A DNA stretch of 64,000 bases from Aquimarina sp. ERC-38 (GCF_026222555.1 NZ_CP098511.1:3019501-3083500), one strand, 5' to 3'; shown: positions 1 to 9,527, numbered from the stretch's first letter. The notes: generated by a model from the letters alone, not told the origin. Translations and numbers: made by a program.

Positions 1-281
1 AAAACTGATAGAATGTATGAAAAGTAATCTAATTACTGTGCTGTCGTATTAGGTAATTTGTTTATGTTTAATTATTTAAAAATTAGCTTGTTACTTTTTT
101 CACTTTATCTAAAAACGATGAGATAAACCTTTAAGATAACCTCTTCAAAAATTTTTAAAGTTTAAATCAAGGCTTCAATTAGATTTTAAAAGAGAAATTA
201 TATCCCATTTGGTATACCAATTTTTCAACTTTTAAGTGCCATAATAAACACTCCGGAAGATTGAAGCTACAATAAAAAATA

Positions 282-302
282 AGATAAGGGATTGCCTTAT
301 CT
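282..302 (-). terminator. Orphan rho-independent terminator, minus strand
   Basis: The arms AGATAAGG (282-289) and CCTTATCT (295-302) pair perfectly over 8 bp around a 5-nt loop. On the minus strand the hairpin is followed by an A/T stretch with six T in a row. No minus-strand gene ends nearby, so it is either a relic or serves a transcript not recognised here. Confidence 0.5.
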
Positions 303-501
303 ATAAAAATGAATTACCTTTACTTATAAACCTATCTTTATATAATTGAATTGTTGGCGTCCGGTTAAAGTATATAATTGCTTATGAAGCATAGTAAAAT
401 ATGGCAATTCCAAACTTTAAAGTAGTTAGAGGTTGCTTTTTAAAAGTAATTTGTTTTTGGACATGGATAATTTTATAATATTGATTTTCAAAATTATAAT
501 A

Positions 502-552
502 ATTAGTCTTGATTCTTGATTCTAGAAGCGATAGCGATCCTGAATCTTTACC
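502..552 (+). repeat. Dispersed palindromic repeat, copy A (internally deleted)
   Basis: This is the shortest of three related copies in the window (others at 41326-41396 and, inverted, 43093-43163). It keeps the left part with GATTCTAGAAGCGATAGCGA and the right end GAATCTTTACC. It lacks the central GC-rich hairpin CCTGCCCGTCTGCAGGCGGG found in the fullest copy. All copies are intergenic. Confidence 0.75.
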
Positions 553-659
553 GGACATTAATGGAATTAAATATAAAGTGCATATAAGTTTTTTAACTGC
601 TCCATTGAAAAACTTTTATAATTCTTAAAACCTATAATATATTTTTAATTAAAGTTATT

Positions 660-1421
660 TTGAGCAGTGCCAGTACCTACAATATAAAATTATTTTTATT
701 TCTTCTTAGTATCTCCTGTACTCTTTTCAGTCAGAATGAAGTTGATGAAGCTTCATTGTACATACAACATGATGAAGTTGTAGGTGTAGAAAATACAAAT
801 TTGTATAAAGGTGTTTATTACATACAAAAATATGTAATGCAGGAAGATAACCATGCGTTTTTTAAATCCTATGATTTTTTTGACGGATCTGTTACTTATG
901 GAGGTCAAAAATATTATCATCAACAAATGAAGTACAACATTGTCGAAGGACAACTTGTTATTTCCTTAAAAACTTCGTCAGGCAGAAACATTTTAGTACT
1001 AAATGAAAATAGAATTTCAAAATTTACCTTAGGTCCCTACAGGTTTAAAAAATTAGATAATACAAACCTCCCTATAAATACTACAAAAGGAATTTTTGAG
1101 GTACTTCTGGAGAACAAGCATTTTTCCTTTTATAAAAGTTATAAAAAGACTGTATTCCGGAAAATAGAAAATAAAAGCGCCTTTATAAAATTTAGAGAAA
1201 AGACGAAGTTTATGTTGGAACATAATGGGATGTATTATGAAATTAAATCCAGAAAAAATATTCTTAATCTTTTTAAAGCGTATAAAAAAGAACTGAAATC
1301 TATTAAGAAAGGAAATTCTGAGTTATCGTCAAATCAAGAACTTTTTACGTACCTGCTAAATAGAGTAAAAGTATTGATAGACGAAGAAAATAAAAGCACA
1401 TATACCATTGAAAATAAGTAA
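660..1421 (+). CDS. Exported protein of unknown function, first gene of the receptor/DUF4249 operon
   Basis: 253 aa, family not recognised. The N-terminus is a typical Sec signal peptide with hydrophobic core LFLFLLSISCTLF and probable cleavage after FSQ, so the product is periplasmic or outer-membrane. The mature part is basic, rich in Lys/Tyr/Phe and predicted beta-rich. The TTG start at 660 is chosen because the signal peptide needs it; there is no in-frame ATG before the hydrophobic core. The last codons overlap the start of the TonB receptor gene by 14 bp, which implies co-translation and a role linked to that receptor. No clear Shine-Dalgarno sequence is visible. Confidence 0.7.
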   Translation: MSSASTYNIKLFLFLLSISCTLFSQNEVDEASLYIQHDEVVGVENTNLYKGVYYIQKYVMQEDNHAFFKSYDFFDGSVTYGGQKYYHQQMKYNIVEGQLVISLKTSSGRNILVLNENRISKFTLGPYRFKKLDNTNLPINTTKGIFEVLLENKHFSFYKSYKKTVFRKIENKSAFIKFREKTKFMLEHNGMYYEIKSRKNILNLFKAYKKELKSIKKGNSELSSNQELFTYLLNRVKVLIDEENKSTYTIENK

Positions 1422-4179
1422 AAAAATAAAAATTATTTTTACATTATTGATGATTTGCTCGATCATTTCATCGGCACAAGAAAAAATAAAAGATCAATTA
1501 TCGCTGAGTTATGAAGAATCAAGCATTCGGGAGGTACTCCTAGCTATAGAGTCTCAATCTTCTTATCGCTTTTACTTTTTGGATTCTTGGGTTGAAAAAA
1601 AAATAGCGGCAAGATCATATCAAAATGAAGCAGTAGATAATATTTTAAAAGATCTTTTAGAGGAAACAAGTCTAAACTATTACATTCAAGAAGATAATAT
1701 CTATATACTTCCTAATAGTATTGTATATGATAAACTTCCTAAAGGTTTTTTCGGTCAGGAAGAAGAAACTAATATAGTAAAGAAAAAGAAAACGGTAATT
1801 CCTATTTTTCAAAATACCGAAAAACAATCTAACCCTAGTAAAACTAAAATTGTAAAAATTGGAAAGGAAAATACATCAGAAAGTACATCAAGCGTTACTT
1901 TATCAGGGTACGTGAGGGATGTAAAAAATAATCAACCGGTTCGCGGATTAACGGTAACTGCTAATAATGGAGATATCGCCACTCAAACAGATGCAAATGG
2001 TTTTTATACCCTTAATCTTCAACGAGGGCTTAATGTAGTAGAAACTAAATCACTCCAATACGAAAAGCAAAAGGTAAATGTAGTTATGTATGGAACGGGT
2101 TCTTATAACCTAGAAGTATCAGAAAAAATAGAGTTGCTAGATGCAGTAGTATTGAGGGGCGGGGTTGTCGATAAGGTAGAAGAAGTTATTACGGGTACGG
2201 AAAATATTGATGTAGAGGAATCCAAAAACATACCGTTAGTATTAGGCGAAAGAGATGTTTTAAAGGTAGCTACTACCTTACCAGGTATATCTACTGCCGG
2301 AGAGGGATCTGGCGGAGTTAATGTGAGAGGAGGAAGAGCTGATCAAAACCTTATTATGCTCGATGAAGCGGTTATCTATAATTCACAACATTTTTTTGGT
2401 ATTTTCTCCGCAGTAAATCCTTATGTTTTAGGTGATTTCACGATTTATAAAGGCAATATACCCGCAGAATTCGGAGGTAGGTTATCCTCAGTATTTGATA
2501 TGAAAACAAAAAATGGCAATGTAAATAAGTTTGGCGGTGAAGGAGCTATTGGTCCGGTAACCGGTAACCTTAAACTGGATATTCCTATTGTCAAAGAAAA
2601 ATCCTCCCTGGTCATAGGGGGTAGAAGTGCTTATGCAAATTGGATTCTTAACTCTTTAGATGAACCTTCTATACAAAATAGTGAAGCCTCTTTTTATGAT
2701 GTTATTGCTAATTATACACATAAAATTAATGACAAAAATGATATAAAAGCCACTGCGTACTTTAGCAAAGATAATTTTAGTGTTTCTTCTGATTCGCTGT
2801 ACACTTATAGCAATGCATTAGGATCAATTAAATGGAATCATCGTTTTAATGATCAGAAAAAAGGAAGTGTTCTGTTCTCTTCAAGTCAATATGAATTTGA
2901 TATTGCTTTTGACGGAGAGGCTAATAATAATTTTGACCTGGGGTATAAGATTTTAGAAAGCGAATTAAAGTTGAAAATGGATCACTCCTGGAATGAATCT
3001 GGTGATTTTACGTACGGATTATCCAGTAAATTATATTCGGCAAATCCCGGTACTATTGAACCGAAAGGAGCCGAATCTGATATTGAAAGAATTGAAATTC
3101 CCAGGGAAAAAGCATTAGAATCTTCGGCATTTGTATCTTATAAATTTAGTATTAACGATAAATTAGAATTAGACACAGGAATTCGTTTTTCCGTATTTAA
3201 CGTATTAGGAAGAAGAACTCAGCGAATTTATCAGGAAGGTGTTCCCAGAAATGATAGTAGTGTTATTGAAGAAAGAGAATTTGGCAACAATGAAGTCGTA
3301 GAAACCTACGGTGGGCCGGAATTTAGGATTTCTGCCAGGTATTTATTAACTCCTGATCTATCGTTAAAGGCGGGGTTTAATAATTCTTATCAATATATAC
3401 ATCTACTATCCAATAATACGACTATTTCTCCCGTAGACACCTGGAAACTTTCTGATCTCAACATACAACCTCAACAGTCTCAACAATATTCGTTAGGTCT
3501 TTTTAGCAATCTAGGAAAAGGATACGAGGCAAGCATCGAAGGTTTTTATAAAAGTTCTCAGAATCTTCTGGATTTTAGAACTGGTGCGGATATTATTTTA
3601 CAGGAAAATATAGAGACCCAAACCTTGCAGGGAGACGGAAGGGCTTATGGGGTAGAGGTTTTATTTAGAAAACAAATAGGTAAACTAAACGGTTGGTTGG
3701 GATACACTTACTCGCGGTCAATGATTAAAGTAGATAGTGAGTTTAGAGAAGACCGGATAAATAACGGAGCGTTTTTTCCGACTAACTTTGATAAACCCCA
3801 TGACATTAGTATGGTGGCGAATTATAAATTTACTAAGAGGTTTAGTTTTTCGGCTAATTTTGTATATCAGACAGGAAGGCCGATTACGTATCCGGTTGGG
3901 CAGTTTGATTTTGGAAATTCCACTTTTACCGTCTTTAGTGAGCGTAATGAATTCAGAATCCCGGATTTTTATCGATTGGATTTAGGCTTTAATATTGAAG
4001 GAAACCATAAATTGAAAAAACTAGCCCATAGTTTCTGGAGTATTTCGGTTTATAATGTGTTGGGTAGAAACAATCCGTATTCTTTATTCTTTGTTACTGA
4101 GAATGGTGAAGTTAAAGCTTTACAAAGCTCAATTTTTGCCATACCTATCCCTACTATTACTTATAATTTTAAGTTTTAA
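1408..4179 (+). CDS. TonB-dependent outer-membrane receptor with STN and carboxypeptidase-regulatory domains
   Basis: 923 aa. The order is: signal peptide (about 1-23); an STN domain (about 30-105, with a sensor-type 'LLAIESQSSYRFYFLD' stretch); a linker; a carboxypeptidase-regulatory-like beta-sandwich (about 165-245, 'LSGYVRDVKNNQPVRGLTV'); a TonB plug (about 270-390, 'GVNVRGGRADQNLIMLDEA'); and a 22-strand-type barrel ending in aromatic YNFKF. It should bind a ligand at the surface and import it with TonB-ExbBD energy. The TTG start at 1408 gives a complete signal peptide; the next ATG would cut into it. STN domains often transmit to an anti-sigma factor, but no FecR/sigma pair is next to it. 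The first DUF4249 lipoprotein gene follows after 2 bp. Confidence 0.92.
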   Translation: MKISKKIKIIFTLLMICSIISSAQEKIKDQLSLSYEESSIREVLLAIESQSSYRFYFLDSWVEKKIAARSYQNEAVDNILKDLLEETSLNYYIQEDNIYILPNSIVYDKLPKGFFGQEEETNIVKKKKTVIPIFQNTEKQSNPSKTKIVKIGKENTSESTSSVTLSGYVRDVKNNQPVRGLTVTANNGDIATQTDANGFYTLNLQRGLNVVETKSLQYEKQKVNVVMYGTGSYNLEVSEKIELLDAVVLRGGVVDKVEEVITGTENIDVEESKNIPLVLGERDVLKVATTLPGISTAGEGSGGVNVRGGRADQNLIMLDEAVIYNSQHFFGIFSAVNPYVLGDFTIYKGNIPAEFGGRLSSVFDMKTKNGNVNKFGGEGAIGPVTGNLKLDIPIVKEKSSLVIGGRSAYANWILNSLDEPSIQNSEASFYDVIANYTHKINDKNDIKATAYFSKDNFSVSSDSLYTYSNALGSIKWNHRFNDQKKGSVLFSSSQYEFDIAFDGEANNNFDLGYKILESELKLKMDHSWNESGDFTYGLSSKLYSANPGTIEPKGAESDIERIEIPREKALESSAFVSYKFSINDKLELDTGIRFSVFNVLGRRTQRIYQEGVPRNDSSVIEEREFGNNEVVETYGGPEFRISARYLLTPDLSLKAGFNNSYQYIHLLSNNTTISPVDTWKLSDLNIQPQQSQQYSLGLFSNLGKGYEASIEGFYKSSQNLLDFRTGADIILQENIETQTLQGDGRAYGVEVLFRKQIGKLNGWLGYTYSRSMIKVDSEFREDRINNGAFFPTNFDKPHDISMVANYKFTKRFSFSANFVYQTGRPITYPVGQFDFGNSTFTVFSERNEFRIPDFYRLDLGFNIEGNHKLKKLAHSFWSISVYNVLGRNNPYSLFFVTENGEVKALQSSIFAIPIPTITYNFKF

Positions 4180-4181
4180 AG

Positions 4182-5507
4182 GTGAAAAAAACGGAAAGCA
4201 CACATATTATAATTACATACTGTGTTATAGCTATGCTCTCCTTATTTTTTAATGGATGTATCGAAACCGTTCCCCTGGAAACTGAAGGGTATGAAAACTT
4301 AATCGTGATAGAAGCTTTGCTAACAGATGAATTTAAAGAACAGGAGATACAAATATCCAGAAGTTATCGGTTTGAAGATTCTTTAGCCGTAAAAGAGACC
4401 GGTGCGGATGTCAAAGTAGTAGATGATGCCCAAGGTACTTTTACCTTTTTAGAAGTATCCCCGGGAATATATAAAAGCGAGGAAGCTTTTAGCCCTTTAC
4501 AAGACAGAACCTATCAATTGCAAATTAGCACTACAGACGGAAGGAGTTACCGTTCTGACTTTGTAAAACCAGAACCTCCGGCATCTCTAGAAAAAGTTTA
4601 TGCAGAAAGGACTGTTACAGATGATGGTTTTGAGGGGATTGGGATATTTGTAGATAGTGACGGTTTTTTGGATCAACCGGGCTACTTTAGGTATGAATAC
4701 GAAGAAACTTTTTTACTGGAATCTCCTTTTTGGAACCGTTCTTTAATTGTTCCTCCGGCAGAACTTCCATCGATTACTGAATTTGAAATATTATTGTATA
4801 ATTTTGAATTTGACCTAAAACCTAAAGATTTTGAAGACAGGATATGTTATCGGACAGAAGTATCTAATAGCTTGATTTTTACAGATACTGAGAATCAGGC
4901 TAATAATAGGGTTAAAGGCTTCAGAACCCGATTTATAGAGAAGAGGGATTACAGGTTAAGAGATAGGTATAGTATTAACGTAACTCAAATATCACAATCA
5001 AGGGACACCCATAGATTTTACGAATTACTAGATAAGTTCTCAGAATCCGAGAACATCTTTTCTCAAATACAAACGGGATTTATAGAAGGTAATATAGATG
5101 CTGATACTGATTCTAATGAGCAGGTTTTAGGACTATTTTCTATTTCTTCAGTTAGTAGCAAACGAATTTTTTTAGATTTTAAAGATTTTTTTCCGGAAGC
5201 ACCTTTGCCGGATTATATTGGTGGCTGTATACGCAACATTAACTACAACCCTAATTTGGCAGCAATTCGCGAAGAAATCGAAGAAAATCAACTAGATGCA
5301 GGTAGAATAATAGCTTTTATGGTAGTAAGAACGCAAAAGGATATGAGAGATACGGAGCTTAGGTACTTTTTTACTTCAAGCCTGACTGGTCAGTTAGAGT
5401 CCGGAACAAGATATCTTATAAATAATATACCTATCATGGTTCCTAATCGATGTGCGGATTGCCGGATCTTTGGTTCCACTATAAAACCGGATTTTTGGGA
5501 AGATTAG
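4182..5507 (+). CDS. DUF4249 family lipoprotein, tandem copy 1
   Basis: 441 aa. The lipobox-type N-terminus (LSLFFNGC, lipid-bearing Cys at 26) is followed by the hallmark start of these paralogues, CIETVPLETEGY. DUF4249 proteins are found next to TonB receptors in Bacteroidota and are presumed to be accessory lipoproteins of the receptor; no biochemical function is established. GTG start at 4182, 2 bp after the receptor stop. It differs from copy 2 at roughly 20 positions after the signal peptide, and the last 85 or so residues are identical. The C-terminus has a conserved CADCRIFG motif with two cysteines, shared by all four copies. Confidence 0.9.
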   Translation: MKKTESTHIIITYCVIAMLSLFFNGCIETVPLETEGYENLIVIEALLTDEFKEQEIQISRSYRFEDSLAVKETGADVKVVDDAQGTFTFLEVSPGIYKSEEAFSPLQDRTYQLQISTTDGRSYRSDFVKPEPPASLEKVYAERTVTDDGFEGIGIFVDSDGFLDQPGYFRYEYEETFLLESPFWNRSLIVPPAELPSITEFEILLYNFEFDLKPKDFEDRICYRTEVSNSLIFTDTENQANNRVKGFRTRFIEKRDYRLRDRYSINVTQISQSRDTHRFYELLDKFSESENIFSQIQTGFIEGNIDADTDSNEQVLGLFSISSVSSKRIFLDFKDFFPEAPLPDYIGGCIRNINYNPNLAAIREEIEENQLDAGRIIAFMVVRTQKDMRDTELRYFFTSSLTGQLESGTRYLINNIPIMVPNRCADCRIFGSTIKPDFWED

Positions 5508-5529
5508 CTTATAGTTTTAAGTTTTAAAA

Positions 5530-6855
5530 ATGAAAAAGATAAAAAGAATACATATTATATTTAGATACAGTGTTATAACGCTTTTATCTTTTTTTCTGAA
5601 GGGATGTATTGAAACAGTTCCCTTGGAAACTGAAGGATATGAAGATATTATTGTTATAGAAGCATTGCTAACCGATGAGTTTAAAGAACAGGAGATACAA
5701 ATATCCAGAAGCTATCGGTTTGAAGATTCTTTAGCCGTAAAAGAAACCGGGGCAGAGGTAAGAGTAGTTGATGATGCCCAACGTACTTTTACCTTTTTAG
5801 AAGCATCCCCGGGAATATATAAAAGTGAAGAAGCCTTTAGCCCTTCACAAGATAGAACCTACCAATTGCAAATTAGCACTACAGACGGAAGGAGTTACCG
5901 TTCTGACTTTGTAAAACCGGAACCTCCGGCATCTCTAGAAAAGGTGTATGCAGAAAGAACTGTTACAGATGATGGCTTTGAGGGAATTGGAATATTTGTA
6001 GATAGTGACGGTTTTTCGGATCAACCGGGCTACTTTAGGTATGAATACGAAGAAACTTTTTTATTGGAATCTCCTTTTTGGAACCGTTCTTTAATTGTTC
6101 CGCCAGGAGAACTTCCATCAATTACTGAATTTGAAATATTATTGTATAATTTTGAATTTGACCTAAAACCTAAAGATTTTGAAGACAGAATATGTTATCG
6201 GACAGAAGTATCTAATAGCTTGATTTTTACAGATACTGAGAATCAGTTCAATAATAAAGTTAGGGGGTTTAGAGTACGATTTGTAGAGATGGGAGATTAC
6301 AGGTTAAGAGATAGGTATAGTATTAACGTAACTCAAATATCACAATCCAGGGACACCCATAGATTTTACGAATTACTAGATAAGTTCTCAGAATCCGAGA
6401 ACATCTTTTCTCAAATACAAACTGGGTTTATAGAAGGTAATATAGATGCTGATACTGATTCTAATGAGCAGGTTTTAGGACTATTTTCTATTTCTTCAAT
6501 TAGTAAGAAACGAATTTTTTTAGATTTTGAAGATTTTTTTCCGGAAGCACCTTTGCCGGATTATATAGGTGTTTGTGTACGCAACATTAACTATAACCCT
6601 AATTTGGCAGCGATTCGCGAAGAAATTGAAGAAAATCAACTAGATGCAGGTAGAATAATAGCTTTTATGGTAGTAAGAACGCAAAAGGATATGAGAGATA
6701 CAGAGCTTAGGTACTTTTTTACTTCAAGCCTAACTGGTCAGTTAGAGTCCGGAACAAGATATCTTATAAATAATATACCTATCATGGTTCCTAATCGATG
6801 TGCGGATTGCCGGATTTTTGGTTCCACTATAAAACCGGATTTTTGGGAAGATTAG
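5530..6855 (+). CDS. DUF4249 family lipoprotein, tandem copy 2
   Basis: 441 aa. Signal peptide with lipobox LSFFLKGC (Cys 26). It is close to copy 1 across the whole mature length and nearly identical to copy 3 in the first 125 or so residues, including at DNA level. The ATG start is preceded by a short spacer ending AAGTTTTAAA, the same sequence as the end of the receptor gene. This suggests the spacer came along when the gene was duplicated. It probably works as an alternative or additional surface partner of the receptor encoded upstream; that is inferred from context only. Confidence 0.9.
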   Translation: MKKIKRIHIIFRYSVITLLSFFLKGCIETVPLETEGYEDIIVIEALLTDEFKEQEIQISRSYRFEDSLAVKETGAEVRVVDDAQRTFTFLEASPGIYKSEEAFSPSQDRTYQLQISTTDGRSYRSDFVKPEPPASLEKVYAERTVTDDGFEGIGIFVDSDGFSDQPGYFRYEYEETFLLESPFWNRSLIVPPGELPSITEFEILLYNFEFDLKPKDFEDRICYRTEVSNSLIFTDTENQFNNKVRGFRVRFVEMGDYRLRDRYSINVTQISQSRDTHRFYELLDKFSESENIFSQIQTGFIEGNIDADTDSNEQVLGLFSISSISKKRIFLDFEDFFPEAPLPDYIGVCVRNINYNPNLAAIREEIEENQLDAGRIIAFMVVRTQKDMRDTELRYFFTSSLTGQLESGTRYLINNIPIMVPNRCADCRIFGSTIKPDFWED

Positions 6856-6877
6856 CTTATAGTTTTAAGTTTTAAAA

Positions 6878-8194
6878 ATGAAAAAGATAAAAAGAATACA
6901 TATTATATTTAGATACAGTGTTATGACGCTTTTATCCATTTTTCTGAAGGGATGTATTGAAACGGTTCCCTTGGAAACCGAAGGATATGAAGATATTATT
7001 GTTATAGAAGCATTGCTAACCGATGAGTTTAAAGAACAGGAGATACAAATATCCAGAAGCTATCGGTTTGAAGATTCTTTAGCCGTAAAAGAAACCGGGG
7101 CAGAGGTAAGAGTAGTTGATGATGCCCAGCGTACTTTTACCTTTTTAGAAGCATCCCCGGGAATATATAAAAGTACAGAAGCTTTTAGTCCTTCACAAGA
7201 CAGGACTTACCAATTGCAAATTAGCACTACGGACGGACGGAGTTACCGTTCTGACTTTGTAAACGTAGAACCTCCGGCATCTCTAGAAAGAGTGTATGCC
7301 GAAAGAACTATTACCGATAACGATTTTGAGGGGATTGGGATATTTGTAGATAGCGAAGGTTTTTCAGACCAACCGGGATACTTTAGGTATGAATACGAAG
7401 AAACCTTTGTCCTGGAGTCTCCTTTTTGGAGCCGTTTTTTAATTGTTCCCCCTAATGAACCTAGTATTGATATAAGTAAAAAGGTACAAAGTATTGAATT
7501 TGATCTGAAACCTAAAGATTTTGAAGATCGAATATGTTACCGCACCGAGGCATCCAATAGTCTTATACTTACGGATACGGAAAATCAGACTAATAATAAT
7601 GTTGAAGGCTTCAGGGTACGCTTTGTAGAGATGGGGGATTATAGGCTGAGAGATAGGTTTAGCATAAACGTAACCCAGATCTCACAATCCAGAGATACGT
7701 ATAGGTTTTACGAATTACTAAACAATTTTTCAGCATCTGAAAATATTTTCTCTCAAATACAACCCGGGTTTATAGAAGGTAATATAGTTTCTGATTCTAA
7801 TTCGGATGAACAGGTGTTGGGACTTTTTACTATTTCTTCGGTCAGTAGCAAACGAATTTTTCTAAATTTTAAGGATTTTTTTCCGGAAGCACCCTTACCG
7901 GATTATATTGCCAGTTGTACTCCTGATACTAATTATCGTCCTAATTTACCGGTAATTAGTATGGAAATTGAAGAAACCCCATCTGATTTAGACAATCTTC
8001 TAACCGCTATACTAGGCAATATAGAATTTTTTATGAGAAGTACAGAGCTTAGATACTTTTTTACTTCTGCCTTAGTTGACGAACAACCTATGCCAAGATT
8101 TGTGATAAGTAATATACCTATCATGGTTCCTAATGAATGTGCGGATTGTAGGATATTTGGTTCCAATATAAGACCGGATTTTTGGGAAGATTAA
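6878..8194 (+). CDS. DUF4249 family lipoprotein, tandem copy 3 (mosaic)
   Basis: 438 aa. Signal peptide with lipobox LSIFLKGC. The first 125 or so residues follow copy 2 almost exactly. From the 'VNVEPPASLERVY' stretch onward it follows copy 4 instead (ITDNDFEGIGIFVDSEGF, then ETFVLESPFWS). This looks like a recombination product of the two flanking types. The region before the conserved C-terminal IPIMVPN-CADC block is the most variable among the copies. The spacer before its ATG again carries the receptor-derived AAGTTTTAAA. Confidence 0.9.
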   Translation: MKKIKRIHIIFRYSVMTLLSIFLKGCIETVPLETEGYEDIIVIEALLTDEFKEQEIQISRSYRFEDSLAVKETGAEVRVVDDAQRTFTFLEASPGIYKSTEAFSPSQDRTYQLQISTTDGRSYRSDFVNVEPPASLERVYAERTITDNDFEGIGIFVDSEGFSDQPGYFRYEYEETFVLESPFWSRFLIVPPNEPSIDISKKVQSIEFDLKPKDFEDRICYRTEASNSLILTDTENQTNNNVEGFRVRFVEMGDYRLRDRFSINVTQISQSRDTYRFYELLNNFSASENIFSQIQPGFIEGNIVSDSNSDEQVLGLFTISSVSSKRIFLNFKDFFPEAPLPDYIASCTPDTNYRPNLPVISMEIEETPSDLDNLLTAILGNIEFFMRSTELRYFFTSALVDEQPMPRFVISNIPIMVPNECADCRIFGSNIRPDFWED

Positions 8195-8222
8195 TGAAGA
8201 ATTTGTAGTATAAGCTATAACA

Positions 8223-9527
8223 ATGAAGAGGATAAAAAAAATATGTATAAAATATAAATATATCTTGATAGTTCTTTTATCTTTTATCCTAAAAGGATGT
8301 ATAGAAACCATTCCTCTGGAAACCGAAGGATACGAAGATCTTATAGTTATAGAGGCATTACTAACTGATGAGATGAAAGAACAGGAGATACGAATATCCA
8401 GAAGTTATCGTTTTGAAGATTCTCTGGCAGTAAAAGAAGTAGGAGCTGATGTAAAAGTAGTAGACGATTCGCAGCGTGCTTTTACCTTTTTAGAAGCATC
8501 CCCGGGAATATATAAAAGTGAAGAAGCCTTTAGTCCTTCACAAGACAGGACCTACCAACTGCAAATTAGCACTACGGACGGAAGGAGTTACCGTTCTGAC
8601 TTTGTAAACGTAGAACCTCCAGCATCTCTGGAAAGAGTATATTCAGAAAGAACTATTACCGATAACGATTTTGAGGGGATTGGGATATTTGTAGATAGCG
8701 AAGGTTTTTCAGACCAACCCGGATACTTTAGGTATGAATACGAAGAAACCTTTGTCCTGGAGTCTCCTTTCTGGAGTAATTCTTTAATTATCCCTCCGGG
8801 AGAACCCCGTATTAACATAAATCAGAAGATTCAAGGGATTGAATTTGATCTAAAACCTAAAGATTTTGAAGATCGAATATGTTACCGGACAGAAGTATCA
8901 AATAGTATTATTCTTACGGATACGGAAAATCAGATTAACAATAAGGTTGAAGGGTTCAGAGTACGGTTTGTAGAGATGGGGGATTATAGGCTAAGAGATA
9001 GGTATAGCATAAATGTGATCCAGATCTCACAATCCAGGGATACCCATAGGTTTTATGAATTGATCAATAAATTCTCAGAATCTGAAAATATATTTTCTCA
9101 AATACAACCCGGATTTATAGAAGGTAATATAGTTTCTGATGTTAATTCGGATGAACAGGTGTTAGGACTATTTACTATTTCTTCGGTCAATAGTAAACGG
9201 ATTTATATAAACTTTAAGGACTTCTTTCCGGAAGAACCTTTACCGGATTATATTACTAGTTGCACCCCTAATATTAACTATAATCCTAATTTAGAAGTAT
9301 TCCGTACTGAAATTGAAGAGAATCCCACACGAATTTGTAATATAATACCAGCATTACTATCCAACATAGAAAATTTTATGCGAAGCACAGAGCTCAGATA
9401 TTTTCGTTCGTCTAGTTTGGTTGGTGACGGATATAATATAAATCAAATACCTATCATGGTTCCTAATAGATGTGCGGATTGTAGGATATTTGGTTCCAAT
9501 ATAAGACCGGATTTTTGGGAAGATTAG
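8223..9527 (+). CDS. DUF4249 family lipoprotein, tandem copy 4
   Basis: 434 aa. Signal peptide with lipobox LSFILKGC. Same architecture as the other copies but the most diverged at DNA level and slightly shorter in the variable region before the conserved end. Its upstream spacer (8195-8222) does not contain the receptor-derived sequence seen before copies 2 and 3, so it probably belongs to an older duplication. ATG start at 8223 with AACA upstream and no strong Shine-Dalgarno. It is followed after 23 bp by the MG2-type protein gene. Confidence 0.9.
   Translation: MKRIKKICIKYKYILIVLLSFILKGCIETIPLETEGYEDLIVIEALLTDEMKEQEIRISRSYRFEDSLAVKEVGADVKVVDDSQRAFTFLEASPGIYKSEEAFSPSQDRTYQLQISTTDGRSYRSDFVNVEPPASLERVYSERTITDNDFEGIGIFVDSEGFSDQPGYFRYEYEETFVLESPFWSNSLIIPPGEPRININQKIQGIEFDLKPKDFEDRICYRTEVSNSIILTDTENQINNKVEGFRVRFVEMGDYRLRDRYSINVIQISQSRDTHRFYELINKFSESENIFSQIQPGFIEGNIVSDVNSDEQVLGLFTISSVNSKRIYINFKDFFPEEPLPDYITSCTPNINYNPNLEVFRTEIEENPTRICNIIPALLSNIENFMRSTELRYFRSSSLVGDGYNINQIPIMVPNRCADCRIFGSNIRPDFWED

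Larger units (their letters stand above)
1..659. other. Gene-free leader region
   Basis: No convincing coding region is visible here on either strand. The stretch is very AT-rich and holds a terminator-like hairpin (282-302) and one copy of a dispersed palindromic repeat (502-552), both listed separately. The last 100 bases should hold the promoter of the operon that starts at 660, but no clear -33/-7 pair stands out. Confidence 0.6.
4182..9527 (+). repeat. Four-fold tandem gene array (unit about 1.35 kb)
   Basis: Four head-to-tail units of about 1.35 kb, each one lipoprotein gene plus a 22-28 bp spacer. Copies 1 and 2 share long near-identical DNA blocks in the 3' half; copies 2 and 3 share them in the 5' third; copies 3 and 4 share the middle. 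Such an array is a substrate for RecA-dependent copy-number change and gene conversion, and a likely source of assembly collapse. Confidence 0.9.

Noticed and set aside
1408..9527. SusC/SusD polysaccharide utilisation locus
   Set aside because: The receptor is followed by DUF4249 lipoproteins, not SusD, and no glycoside hydrolase or sugar regulator is present.
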